From Hygrophila difformis (taxonomy: Eukaryota; Streptophyta; Magnoliopsida; Lamiales; Acanthaceae), in NCBI GenBank assembly GCA_030278955.1, contig JAOANR010000003.1, positions 49,324,902 through 49,388,901 on the forward strand: 64,000 nt of DNA, read 5' to 3'. The first letter of the stretch is position 1. Every line of letters starts with the position of its first letter. Position numbers and translations under genes: made by a program. This document shows positions 23,286-34,827 of this stretch, piece after piece. Below the pieces are notes generated by a model, which was not told where the DNA came from, made no database searches, and saw nothing but the letters and a program-made list of their open reading frames with translations.

Positions 23286-23729
23286 TGATAATGGCCAAAA
23301 TTGATCATTATTTTCAATCTATTTCCGTGTCTAAACATGGTCATTTGATCACATTCCGGTCTTATTAAAATAAGAAAGCAGTTGAATTTGACAGATATAT
23401 GCAAGTTTGTATTAATAATAAGCTGGTATTGAAAAACACAAAAATATTGCTTTTTTTATTAAATTTGTATTATAAAAATCCAAAAACATGATAAAAATAT
23501 TTAAAATCCCACACTTGATAGATTATGGTTTGGTAGTATTTGTTTGGTGGAACACGGGTCCATTAAACGAAACACAAGCTAAATAATCAAGTGAAATAAA
23601 TATGCATATTCATATTATTTTATATTTTGATGTATATATTTATATTTTTTTTGTTTATTTTTATTTCTATTTTCTGCTATAATTAAAAATAATTGGTCCA
23701 CTAATCAATTTTAATTAATCGCAGGTGAT

Positions 23730-24665
23730 TTGGCTCATATCCAATTTAATTTAATTTGGCCCAATGATTTCAATACAAAATTCCCTAAGCCCACTCCCAC
23801 CATTGTCCAGGCCCAACTTCAAGCCCAACTACACAACCCTAACCCTAACCCTAACACCCTACCGTTTTCCGGCGCCGCCACCGCCGCCAGCCACCTTTTC
23901 CGGTCATCCGCCCTGAACCTCCAGCCGCTGCCTCCGCCATCTCCACCACTTCAACCTCCAGCAGTTTGCCGTCGTCACCAACCTCCATCTCCCGCCGGCA
24001 GCTCTCATCATCTCCGGTCTTCTTCCGAATTATTCCGGCGAGATCTAGCCAACAGCCCCATCGCCCCAACCGCAGCTCTGCACTCCGTCCACCACTCCAA
24101 CCAGCTGCTCCCGAGCTCCAATCGCCCTCCTTCGGCGACCTCCTCCACGCCAACAGCAGCCGAGCGCCTCCATCTCCGGCCATCTATCCCCACCACCCAT
24201 CTCTGTCCATCGCCTCCGCGGCCATCCTCATCCCTCTCCGACTCCAACACCACCAACAGTCCGGCGAGCCCCCAAATCAGTCGCTGCCCCATCCTTCCCA
24301 TCCATTCCGGCAGCCCGCGAGTCTCTCGCCGCCCTCAATCTTCAACACCCTCGCCGCTGCTCCCTCTTCCGACCACCAGATCTACAACCTCCGATCCCGA
24401 ACTGCCGCCATCCTCATCTCAGTCCACAACAGCCCCCTGCTCCACCACTCTCCGGCACCATCTCCGCCACCATCCCTCAAAGCTCCACCGCCGCCCCTCG
24501 CCTCCAGTCACCGCCAGTCACCCTCGCCGCCGCACACCAGCCGCCGGCCACAACTGCAATCCCGTGGACAGAAAAGAGAGAATGAAGAAAGCAAGGAAAT
24601 GGAAAGAGGAAACTGTCGAAAGAAAATGGAGGAGGAAAGGAAAGAGGGAAGAAGAAAAAAAATAA
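23730..24665 (+). other. Proline/serine-rich open frame in the solo LTR, not judged a gene
   Basis: A GC-rich island of about 900 bp is open in two plus frames at once (23730-24665 and 23966-25036) and in minus frames. The sequence is a run of CCNCC-type codons giving proline, serine and arginine in every frame. It lies upstream of the TATA-like element, where U3 is expected. It has no recognisable domain and no codon preference between frames. Composition explains its openness. Confidence 0.6.
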
Positions 24666-24707
24666 TAAATGGGAGAAAGGAGAGAGAAAAAAAAAAGCAG
24701 CTTGGCG

Positions 24708-24862
24708 TCAAAAGGAGGGCTGCTCCGCGTCATCTCTTCCCGTGCTTGGCATCATCAGAGGGAAGCTTGGCGTCAAAGCATAATTTCTTCCGCGTCATGA
24801 AGCAGCAGCTTGACGTCAAAGCAGAATTTCTTCCGCATCATGAGCTCCTTGGCGTCAAAGAA
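24708..24862 (+). promoter_or_regulatory. CGTCA/TGACG cluster upstream of the LTR TATA
   Basis: At least six CGTCA or TGACG pentamers occur in a tandem of about 55-60 bp, built of CTTGGCGTCAAAG, AATTTCTTCCGCGTCATGA and similar blocks. TGACG is the core of the plant as-1 element bound by TGA-class bZIP factors. The cluster lies about 170-330 bp upstream of the TATA-like box at 25031. Function is an inference. Confidence 0.5.
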
Positions 24863-25030
24863 GAATTCAAATTGGCAAGTTTTATTTCCCCATGTGCCAA
24901 AAAATGCAAGAAGACCTGGGACTTGAGGTCCCGAAGTATAAGAATTTTTGTCTTTTTCCTCTGGGACTCAAGCTCCCGTCCCTTCCCACGCAGTCAACGG
25001 GCCCATTGGGCTAGGGTTTTCCCTACCCAC

Positions 25031-25040
25031 CTATAAATAG
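25031..25040 (+). promoter_or_regulatory. TATA-like box of the solo LTR
   Basis: CTATAAATAG follows CCCACC and precedes a CTTCATTGAACAGTAACC stretch 10-30 bases on, a plausible start-site region. It is the best TATA match in the segment and marks a likely U3/R boundary in plus orientation. Confidence 0.55.
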
Positions 25041-25799
25041 CTGTTTCCCTTCATTGAACAGTAACCTAGCTACACTTTAGTTTTCTTGTTATTGAAGGCA
25101 CCACTGTGCTCTCCAAAATAGTTAGAATAGATAGTTTAATTTATTTTTATGCAATGTAGAAGTAGATTTTAGCTTAGTTTTGATTTATGCTTTGTAATAA
25201 ATTAGTGTAGCTAGTGTTCATATTTTTCAGTTTATAATTTTTGTATTTTGGGTTGAAAACACTTAATCAATGGGTGTAATTAAACCATGTTTTGGATTTT
25301 GTTATTAATAGAAGAAAATGTTCCACAAATTTATTATGGATCACTTCCATAATATTACTTGCTTTATTTTTGCATTTTGGTCACTTGACCATTTTTATTA
25401 TTTTTAGTTAGATTTGGTGCTTGTTTAGATTTAATAAATGCATCAACACTTGATATTTATCCCTTGATAGGTTTAGTGTATGTTTTTATTTTAATTTTAG
25501 TTTGTTAGGTAGTCTTTTATTTTAGTGTTGCTGTTGTTCTAGTTTTTTTTTTTATTTTATTTATTATTCTGCTCTTGATGTTCTTTAGTTTTAGGTAGTG
25601 TTTTTGGTTACTTATTTCTATTTTTAGTACATTAGATCTAAAAAGGGATGATATTTGAGTGTTTGTGCATATTAAAAAAAAATCTCATTTTCTACATTGT
25701 AATGCATCACGTTCTAACCCCACGGGCTGCAACGTAAATGCAATTTTATGCAAAGCAATGTAAGACCCAAATTTCCTTATGTTTGCATTCTGGGGATAT

Positions 25800-26340
25800 T
25801 ATGACGCCAACCACCGTATGACGCCAACCACGTTGGGGTCATAGGGCAGGTTTGACGTCATACATATTTCTGGCCACACTTTGCATGCTGGAAGTGCTAT
25901 GACGCCAACCACCCTTGACGCCAACCACGTTGGGTCATAGGGCAGGTTTGGCGTCATAAGTGCTTTCCGGCCAAAAATTGTTCCACGCCGTGGATGTTTC
26001 CCGTCATGACCCCAAGGGTCCCGTCATGACCCATGACGCAATTCCCATGATCTATGACGTGGAACCCCAAATTTCGCATATTTATTTTTTATGTTCTCTA
26101 TGACGCGGAACTCATGACGTGATCCTAGGATCAAGTCATACTTTCATGTTTCGCGTCATAGCCTCCCTCATTTTCAAAGAAAAATTTCTAAGTCATGCAA
26201 TGACGCCAAACCCCTGCAATGACGTCAACCTTTGGCGTCATAGCACAAGGTTCCGCGTCATTAGTGACACCTCATTTCTAAACCTGTATGACGCAATCCT
26301 TGGATCACGTCACAATTTTGATTGGCGTCATACTACACCA
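25800..26340 (+). repeat. Dense TGACGCCAACC / GGCGTCATA motif array
   Basis: About twenty TGACG or CGTCA pentamers are packed into 540 bp downstream of the TATA-like box. They occur in TGACGCCAACCAC, GGCGTCATA, CCCGTCATGACCC and TGACGTGGAA contexts. Forward and reverse forms alternate, so the RNA could form many small hairpins. No coding frame of interest is present. Confidence 0.7.
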
Positions 26341-28983
26341 ATTTATTTCCAAAATTCCAAAAATATTCCAACCCACCATTATGTTGCATCATTCCCGTCC
26401 TAATCCCACGGATTAAGACGCAATATCCCAGATTGCAACATAAGGCATTATGCTGCCAAAATTTTCATTCTCCATTTCCACCATTAATTAATTGAACCTT
26501 TATATTAATATTTTGAGGTTGAAATCCAATGATCTCAACCCATGATTAATCTGATATAAAGAATTTTGTTCAATTTCCATTAAAAGTCTTTTCTACAAAA
26601 TTAATCTCTTATGTTTTAAGTATATAATCCGGACTGTAATTAATTAATTATGGAATGAGTGATTATTTAGACATAAAGAGTAATTATGGATCAATTTCCA
26701 TACCCTTGCATGAGAAACCAATGTCTCTCATACAAGATGGCACAAAAATATTTTCTTTTATTTATTTGGTCTTTTTCGTATTGCGTGAAATGAATAGTGA
26801 AAAATATCATAGAATAATGTTGGCGAACGGTCCCTTTTACCGGGAAATGAAGTAGCCCGTAGTCTGTGTATTAATCACTATTTGTTATTTTGCATGATTT
26901 GGATAGTGATTGATGAGGTCAGGCGAACGGTCCTTTTACCAGGAAATGAAGTAGCCACTCAGTCAGTATCTGTCCAAATACAGTTTTATTTTCCTTATTT
27001 TAATTTCAAACCTGAATCTGGAGTTGTAGTAATGTTAGATGATATATGCCAATGTTATCTAATAATTATTGCAATGATAGAACATGTGGGTTTTTATCCA
27101 GTTCACAGATAGTGGAGTCTAAGATGACGGCGGCAACTGTCATTTAAGTCATTTCATTGTCTAAAAATCATCCCACCTGGAATAGTCAGGACCTGGATAG
27201 CAGATGTTTGCAGTCCGGATTATCCTGATTATTTTTTTCATCTTTTTAGACAAATAAAATGTTCTTTCGAACTCATCTCATCTCAGGCTATTTCATCTTT
27301 GTGTATCACATTCTGTCTAAACCCACCTTATATTTTGGGTTAGCTTAATTTTACACTTCCATATAAAATTATGCATGAAAATATTATGTAAATATTGTGG
27401 TCAATATTATTTTGGGATCCTTCCCTTGGACATAGAAGTTGTGATTTAAATCAGATGTCTCATAATAAATTTCCAACAAAAATTCATTTATAAAATCCGG
27501 ATCTAAGTAAGGGATAAATTCTACAGTTATGACTAACTCATATCCGACTGGGGGTTGATTTTGGGAAATTAGAAGCAGAGTCAGCGATTAGGTCTTTTCT
27601 AGACTGAAAGGGTCTGTGTTTTAATTGAGAATCTAGTACCTGTTTAGGGAATGATTTTCAAACATTAATTATTTTCCATAATTGTTGTACGTTGGAAATC
27701 TTATATTAAATATTGCACTGAATCAGAGTCCACTTGGATTCAGATAAGGTGTGATAGATAATACTAGAAGAACAACATGTGGGCCTTGGTTATTTTCTAA
27801 GGTATGGTTGAGTATTCTTTCAACTACTATCCTCTTCTGCCAAAGCCTATTTTTGAGTCTTGAGTGAGTGCATCCGGAACAAACTAATTTATTAGTTTGT
27901 TTCGTTAGTTTGTATCTCAAAACCACATGGGAGTAGGTAAACACTGCGAGTGGTTTACTGATGTCCGGGAATTCTTGATCTGCGTCCGGTCATTAAGACT
28001 GGGGGCTCTCATTTACTACCAGTATGATGCTTTTGAAACCTCCGAGTGATAGGATTTTAAATGCTTTCTTTACCGCTTTCTTTTAAATGCTTTTATTGAG
28101 GTCACTCGGATGTATTGAGAGAACTTCTAACTGCTACTAGGAATGGGAGTTATGGAATAGTTCAGGGCTTGATTTAAAACTTTGGGTGTGACATGGGAGA
28201 ATGATAGGAGTACTTGGCACTTCAACTAATGATGTGTCAGGTGTTGCTTGTCCACCACAGATAAATGACACACTCTGACGGGAGCAGTTGTAAGTCTGTG
28301 GTATCTTAGAATTTGTTTTCTTAAGAGCATGTAAATTCTTACTGTAAGTACATGTCTGTTAAAGGGAACACAATATAGAAAACATGAGAGTTAGCTAACT
28401 GATGGATTATCCCAAACAAAGATATGTGTAGCAAAATGGAAGTTTAATTGTGTTTCGTCTGAATCTTGTCCAATTTTTATTCTTTTCTTCTTGTCCCTTC
28501 TGTCACAATTTAAATATGCTTTCTTGGAATAATTTTAACCGCTTTCTTAGAATAATTTTATTGCTCTCTAGATTAGATTTATCTGCCTTTCATAATAATT
28601 TTATCTGCTTTTTAGGATAATTTTAATCGCTTTCATAGCTTAGTTTAAATTATGTCAAATAGTTGATAATTAAAACACAAACTTGAATCGAGTAACCGAG
28701 TGGAAAATCTTATAAAGCGACATGGGCCCTGCTTCTATCGCACATCCTCTAGTGAACGATCCGGTACTTACTATAAATACTGCAATTTTTTACTCCGTGC
28801 GCTTTCGGGGGCACAGTTTCTTAACACGAGTAAATAAAAACGTGACAACCTATAAATATATCCCTAATCCCAACTCCATCCTCGTAAATCGATTTTCATT
28901 AAATAAAATCAAAACCGGGATTAATATCTTATTTTCTTTTTAGAAAATACTCGTGTGGGAAATTTGTCAAAAGTTTCAATACC

Positions 28984-30783
28984 CTAGGGTCTTACTTGGG
29001 GTTCTCGATGCTTGTAGGGCGATGCCGATGTCGAGACTTCTCATTTATTTTGGAGAGAACTGACGACAAGTTAGAAGGATGGGCCAACAAACTCTTAAAC
29101 AAAGCCGGTCGTTTAACTTTATGCAGAGCAGTATTAGTTGCTATCCCTACCTATTTCATGCAACTCCATTGGGTTCCGGAAGAAGTTTACAAAGCTATTG
29201 ACAGAGAATAAATAGATTTTATTGGAAAGATCGTAATGGTAAGGGCATGCACCTAGTTAAATGGGACATAGTGGCTTCCCCCGGAGTGTGGGAGGCCTCG
29301 GTTTGAGAAAGGCCAGATGATGAACGTGGCACTCATTGGGAAGATCTTGTGGAGTATTATCCATACCCCACATAAACCGTGGGTTCGGCTGTTTAAAGAG
29401 AAGGTTAACGTATGGAATATCCTTTTGGTGCCCTTGGTCTCCGGTATTGCCTTCTTAAGTTGATCAACAAAGTGACCCCTTTGTTGCGAAGGGGTTTCAG
29501 GCTGTGTTTGGGGTGTGGCGATCTATCTCTCTGGTTTTTCAACTGGTGGAACAAGTCCCAACTTGGGCCCCAGTTACCTTTCATTGCTATTCAAGATTTG
29601 GAGTTGAGGGTTCGAGATATTGTTAAGGATGGTAAATGGAATTGGGAGGTTGTTTATTCCTCTGTCCCGGAGGAGACTCTTAACATCATATGTGTCACCC
29701 CCCCTCCTCAGCTCCACACCGCTATCCCAGATTTGTGGGTTTGGGAATGCTCTAAAACTGGATGCTATTCAGTGGCTTCAGCATATAAAATTCTAGTGAT
29801 GGATCATGAGGAATCATTGAACTAGATGTGGATGTGGAAGGCAGAAGTTCCTGAGAAGTTTGGCCAACGTTTTTGGCTTTTGGCTCATGACTCTCTCCCT
29901 GCGAACGCCCTACGTTTTTATCTCAATATGGCTTCCTCTCCCCTATGTGCTCTACGTGGCATTCAAGAGGAGACTTGGTATCACTTTTTCTTCTATTGTG
30001 ATTGGGTGAAAATGGTCTGAAAGGCCCTTAGGATCTTAATACCAAGCAACTGTTTTTGCCTCCCTAAGGAGGACATTCGCGGGTTCCTCTGGGCTATGGG
30101 ACGTCTGCACTGCCCCATCTTCTTTGCAGCTTTATGGACCATTTGGCTCGAGCGTAATGGCCGAGTTTTTAAGGGAACGGAGTATACTCTATGGTATAGT
30201 AAGAGGGAAATTGTCCGCCTTGCCACCGATCTGGTAAATGTCCATGGCAGTCCGTCCTTGAGCTCTATTCGACAACGCATGGTGTATTGGAATGAACAGC
30301 CTGGTGAGGGGATTATTCTTCATGCTGATGGGAGTTTAATGGGGAACACAAGTAGAGCGGGGTTCGAATTTGTTGTTCGCGACAAGGAAAGTTCATGGCT
30401 TGGGGGCGGGAGTGGTTATTTTGGTTGCCATCCTATTATTCACGTTGAACTCACTGCCTTGGCTAAGGGACTATCCTACGCTAGCAATTTGAAAGTTAAA
30501 CGTCTACTGTTATTCTGATTCGCAACTTGCTATTAATCTGGTGAAGTCTTGCCCTCCTTTTCATCCGCACAAAGGCTTGATTCTCACCATTCAGAACTTA
30601 TGCAGCGCCTTTGATTGCTGCACCATCTTTCATGTCTTTCGGGAGGGAAATCGCATAGTGGACTGCTTGGCTAAACATGGTGCTTCTTCTGAAGACTTCT
30701 TTACTACGTGGGCGTATCCCCCGGAATTTGTGCTCGAGCTTCTAATGGCGGACGCATCTGGAATGGGAGTCCTTAAGCTCTGA
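28984..30783 (+). pseudogene. LINE ORF2, 3' part: thumb, zf-RVT, RNase H
   Basis: This continues the RT interrupted at 23285. 28996-29211 holds KAGRLTLCRAVLVAIPTYF. 29412-29825 covers the linker up to zf-RVT (CYSVASAYKIL). 29826-30020 holds the zf-RVT core (PEKFGQRFWLL, NALRF). 30096-30518 holds the start of RNase H (LHADGS, DKESSWLGGGSG, HVELTAL). 30541-30783 ends it (FREGNRIVDCLAK, TTWAYPPEFVLELL). Several frameshifts and a stop after 29825 break it. The 3' untranslated part ends in the A-rich tail at about 30902. Confidence 0.9.
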
Positions 30784-30916
30784 TTCTGGCTTGCTTGTTT
30801 TCTTTCTGTCTGCATAACTTGGTTGTTTGTTTTTTGGTTTTCCCTTTTCCTGTTTTGTTCTCTGGCTTTCATTAGCTTTTCTACAAAAAAAATAAAATAA
30901 TAATCTTAGCAAATTT

Positions 30917-31390
30917 GAGAAATTCCAAACAAATAAATAACAGATTCTCATATAATAATATTGTTGAAATGCATAGATCTATGTCATGAAATGTATACAA
31001 TTGTGTTGCTAAAATGAATATAATAATGTTACTGAATTGTATAGGTTATCTCGCTGAATTGTATAGGCCATATCGTAAAATTGTATAGGCTCCGTCGCTG
31101 AATTGTATAGCCTATATTGCTCACAATCGCAATGATATTCAAATGGCTCTAACTTTCTCAAATGAACTCGCATTTTGACGTTCTTTATATAAAATTTACA
31201 TACTCGGTGTAATAAATCTAAATCTTCTATTATATTTCAGAAATTCCCAAAAAAAAAGAATAAATATAATTTTATCGCTGAATATTATGACGTCGATGAA
31301 ATGAATAGAACTATGTTGTAGAAATGAATATAATTTTATCGCTGAAATGTAAAAGGCAGTGTCGTTGACATGAATATAATTTTCTTCTTC
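30917..31390. repeat. CAGCGACAT-motif field, right part
   Basis: This resumes the unit cut by the LINE. It has GAATTGTATAGGCC, CGTCGCTGAATTGTATAG and GCTCACAATCGCAATGAT blocks, then the inverted arm AATGGCTCTAACTTTCTCAAA and a TTCTTTATATAAAATTTACA block. It is the complement-oriented half of the 21540-22136 unit. Bases 31391-31758 are AT-rich with no feature. Confidence 0.65.
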
Positions 31391-31761
31391 TTCTTCATTT
31401 TTTAAATTTTCTTTTACTTATTTATATGTTTTATTTATGTTTAACTTTAGTTTTAATATTGAAATAATATAATTATAAGTATGTATTATTTGGTAATTTT
31501 CTAAGTTCAATTTTTATATGGGTTTTTTTTAGCAAATTTATAATATTAATTAAATCATATACTCAAAAATCTATGTGACAAAATGTTAACTTATATGTCC
31601 AAAAAATAACCAATGTGACAATACATAATGAATATAAATTTAAATAAATACAATAGATTAGTTTGATAAATAAATATTATGAGTGGCAAAAAACTGATAA
31701 ATAAATATTAAATGAATAGTAAAAGGAATTAAAATGGAATATTTTTAAATAGAGAAAATTA

Positions 31762-32377
31762 GGGGTCGTTTGATTCGGGGATGTGAGATTATTACCATGA
31801 TTGGAATGTTGAGGCTTTTGGGTGGGAATATGATTCTCATCCTAATCCCAGGTAATCTTAGATTACCTAGAATCTTTGCATTATGTTATATTAAATTACA
31901 TTTTATATCATTTTAAATGATAAAATTATTTTATATGTAAAAAAAATTATAAAAGGGCTTACCTCAAAGTTTCTAAGTATTTTCATTTAAATTATAAAAG
32001 AGATCACTAAAAAATTTTAATATTTATTTTAAATTTTTATTTAAATTAAATTAATAATTATCAGCTAAAAAATATAATTATCATACAGGAGTAATAAATT
32101 ATGTATAAATATTTTTTAAACTAAAAAAGTTATGTTTAAATATTTTTTATTGTTTAGTAAAACTTCATATTGATACTATTTTTAAATTTAAAAGTAAAGA
32201 CATTGTTGTAAATTAGTTTGAATTGAAAATCTAAGATTCATTACTCAACCAAACACATAAATTTTAAAAATGACAAAAAAAATTAGATTCCCGGTATTAT
32301 CATATTATCAATAATCTGAGATTCCTGTTAATGATATTCTCACTGCTAATTTAAGATCACTCCAACTAAACGAACCC
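31762..32377. mobile_element. Tourist-like MITE (PIF/Harbinger type), 616 bp
   Basis: It starts GGGGTCGTTTGATTCGG and ends CCAACTAAACGAACCC (read inward GGGTTCGTTTAGTTGG), with TTA on each side (31759-31761 and 32378-32380). A GGGxTCGTTTG terminus with a TTA duplication is typical of Tourist MITEs. The interior is AT-rich and non-coding. Confidence 0.85.
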
Positions 32378-32380
32378 TTA

Positions 32381-33351
32381 GAGTTGTTCGTCGGAAATGA
32401 AAAGTGAAAAACTGTAAACGTGACTGTAAAATAAGATATACAGCAGTTAACTAGAAAATAGAGCTTATGGTTGGAGATGACCTAATTGTACATCCCACGA
32501 GTGGTAACTAGTTTAAGTATATATGAAAATAAAACTGAAATTAAAGTTTAACTTTCACTTTGTTTAAAAATTCAATACTAATTTCACGTATTAAATAGAA
32601 ATAGTTGGTTGGTCCAATAATAATTTATTATGAATTTGATTGGAAGGACCATGAGTTCGATCCTCAATCGACTGCTATTTCATGTATCAAATGTTTTTTT
32701 TTTATTTATAAAAAAAAAAATAGAAAAGAAAATGAAATACCAACTCAATAATAATATGGTTACGTGATTTAATAAAAATAATGTAATGCTACAAAAATTA
32801 GATTATTATGTTTTTAAATGAACCAAGATATGATTAGGTTTAGTTAATTATATCTTATCTAAAGACAGGTCTCGACTCAAGAAAAGTTATTTTGTTGAAT
32901 GTTGATAGTACTCTTCCCAGTTCCCACCCAACCAATCTTATTTTGTTTCTCTTGTTCTGAATCTAATAAAATCTTACGTGTGACCATCTTACTGAAAGTT
33001 GATCAATAAATAATAGCATTGTAGCAAAAAGATAAATAGGATGGAGTGAATATCACATTAATATTGATCGCTTAAACTATTTTTCCACGCATATTAAATA
33101 TTTTCGTAGTAATATTTTTACATACATTAAGTAGGCACTAGGCAAGTAGCAATAAATTTTAAAATATTATCATTCAAGTCCATATTTTCCAACCTTATAT
33201 TTAGAGGTTCGATTCTCTTTTCTTTACCCGCCCCCTATCCCACCCCTTTATCCATTTGTGTGACATTAGCCCCTACAATCATTTCTCTGTTAATGTCTTC
33301 GCAATATATATATATATATAGTATAATATTTTGGTGCAAAAATTAATATAT
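32381..33351. other. AT-rich spacer with two SINE-like B-box scraps
   Basis: No gene is visible. GAGTTCGATCC near 32653 and GAGGTTCGATTCTC near 33205 resemble the internal B box of tRNA-derived SINEs. The first is followed by T- and A-runs. Neither has a clear A box, so they are at most decayed fragments. Confidence 0.3.
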
Positions 33352-34827
33352 ATTTTTTTGGTGATACAGCCTGAGAAGGCGAGCGAAGGAAAAAGAAAAG
33401 GAAAACAAAAATGAAAACCAAGCAATAAACTACAAGCCGACACTAACGTCTCAAGTAAACAGTACCCGCAGCATCAAGCACCACTAGAGGCTGTACCTCA
33501 TCCGGAGGGAAAGCCCAAGTGGTGTAAAACTCTTCCAACATCGCCGCTTTCTTAGCAAAAGCGTCTGCTACCTGATTGCCTTCACGATACACATGCTTCA
33601 ACTGGCAATCTCCCATAGTGTGCAATCCGGATCGAATCTCCTCAATAATATGCCAATAGATGTGGTGCACTTCAACAGCTTTCGTCACCAACCTGACCAC
33701 CTCAAGTGAGTCCACGTAACAACTCCGAAGGAGTAGGCCGCTGGACCGAACAAGATCAATCCCAAAGCGCAGCGCCAAAAGTTCAACTTCAAGAATATCA
33801 CGACCCCGCAATCGACCACAACACCCCACCTTCCATGCGCCATATTGGAAGCGCGAATGACCGCTCCAAAACCCGAAGCACCATCTGCAGCCAACACACA
33901 GCCATCGGAGTGGAGTATCCAGTCGTCGTAATCAACGCTCTCCCTCCACCGGACAGCCTGCTCCACACGCACAACCCCCTGGTTCTTCATGCAACCCCCC
34001 AGGCTGCATTTGAGATGACAAGCCTGGTGCATAAGCTGATCCGTGCCCAAAGACAATCTTGTGAAGATGCGAGACTTTCGTTCCTTCCAGACACTCCATA
34101 ATACCGCTAGGAAGAAAGGTCCAGTAGTTCGAAAGAGCCATTCCAACCAATGCCGACAACTCGCATCTGCAAGCCCCAACATCGTTTGAACTTGGTCGAA
34201 GCCACACCTCCTCCAGACTTCCCCGGCCCAATGACAAAAAAAGAGCGCATGCTTCCAATCATCGACCTCAGTCCCACAAATAGAAGACAAGGGAGAAGAA
34301 GTCATACCTCGCCTATACTGCAATGCATTGCAAGGAAGGACTCCATGTCCCAACATCCATAATAAGAAACCCATTTTTTCCGGAATACCCATTCGCCACA
34401 TCCAGCACCAACCCGCACTATCGACGCTACCAGTCAACCATTGGTATCTGGACTTCATCGAATAGCGCCCCTTAACATCTCCCTTCCAATGCAGAACATC
34501 ATGCGACTGCGACGATAAGATTGGAGCAGGTTGGCTATTAAGTTCAGCCCTTATCTCAACAGGAAGCCATGAGTAGATATCATCCAACTTCCATCGACCC
34601 TCATGAATAACGTCCCTGATTTGTAAATGCACGTCATTATAATGCACAAAGGGCACACAATCAGCAAGGGATTCACCCTTAAACCACGTCGCATACCACA
34701 AAGAACTAGTCCCATTACCAATACGCACTCCATACCCTTCCCTGAACATCTCCCCCACCTTAATAAGCATCTTCCATACTTTAGAACTTCTGTAATGGGG
34801 CTGTGGGAACAAGCCATCAACAAGCCC
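33352..34827 (-). pseudogene. L1-type LINE ORF2, 3' part, ending at an assembly gap
   Basis: On the minus strand, 33685-34827 carries the region after the RT thumb (YGVRIGNGTSSLWY), the linker with CHWAGEVW-type zf-RVT residues, and the start of RNase H (LHSDGCVLAADGASGFG). A frameshift near 33830 moves the rest to 33443-33829 (HVYREGNQVADAFAKK, FYTTWAFPPDEVQPLV). The 3' untranslated part ends in a short A run (T run at 33352-33358 on plus). The RT core would lie beyond the gap but does not reappear after it. The LINE is therefore either longer than the gap suggests or misjoined. Confidence 0.85.

Larger units (their letters stand above)
23286..28978 (+). mobile_element. Probable giant solo LTR (5.7 kb), TG...CA ends
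   Basis: The segment begins TGATAATGG and ends AAGTTTCA. It is flanked by a perfect 5-bp duplication ATACC (23281-23285 and 28979-28983) and sits inside LINE ORF2. TG...CA plus 5 bp is the signature of LTR-retrotransposon integration. I see no repeat of the first few hundred bases inside, so two LTRs are not evident. A single very long LTR, as known for the Ogre/Tat lineage of Ty3/gypsy, fits best. A TATA-like CTATAAATAG at about 25031-25040 supports an LTR promoter in plus orientation. No gag or pol domain was found. Paired repeats GGCGAACGGTCC...GGAAATGAAGTAGCC occur at about 26822-26854 and 26921-26955. Confidence 0.7.
22137..30902 (+). mobile_element. L1-type LINE, 5'-truncated, split by a 5.7-kb insertion
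   Basis: A 14-bp perfect target duplication ATCTTAGCAAATTT lies at 22123-22136 and 30903-30916. The 3' end has an A-rich tail (about 30885-30902) right before the second copy. Without the 5.7-kb insertion and its duplicated 5 bp the LINE is about 3.07 kb, starting in the endonuclease/RT linker. The insertion site is in a CAGCGACAT unit, whose sequence resumes at 30917. Confidence 0.95.

Noticed and set aside
23730..25036. Long proline/serine-rich open frames (311 and 356 codons) as host genes
   Set aside because: Two or more frames on both strands are open together because of CCN-rich composition. They lie in the U3-like part of the solo LTR and have no domain.
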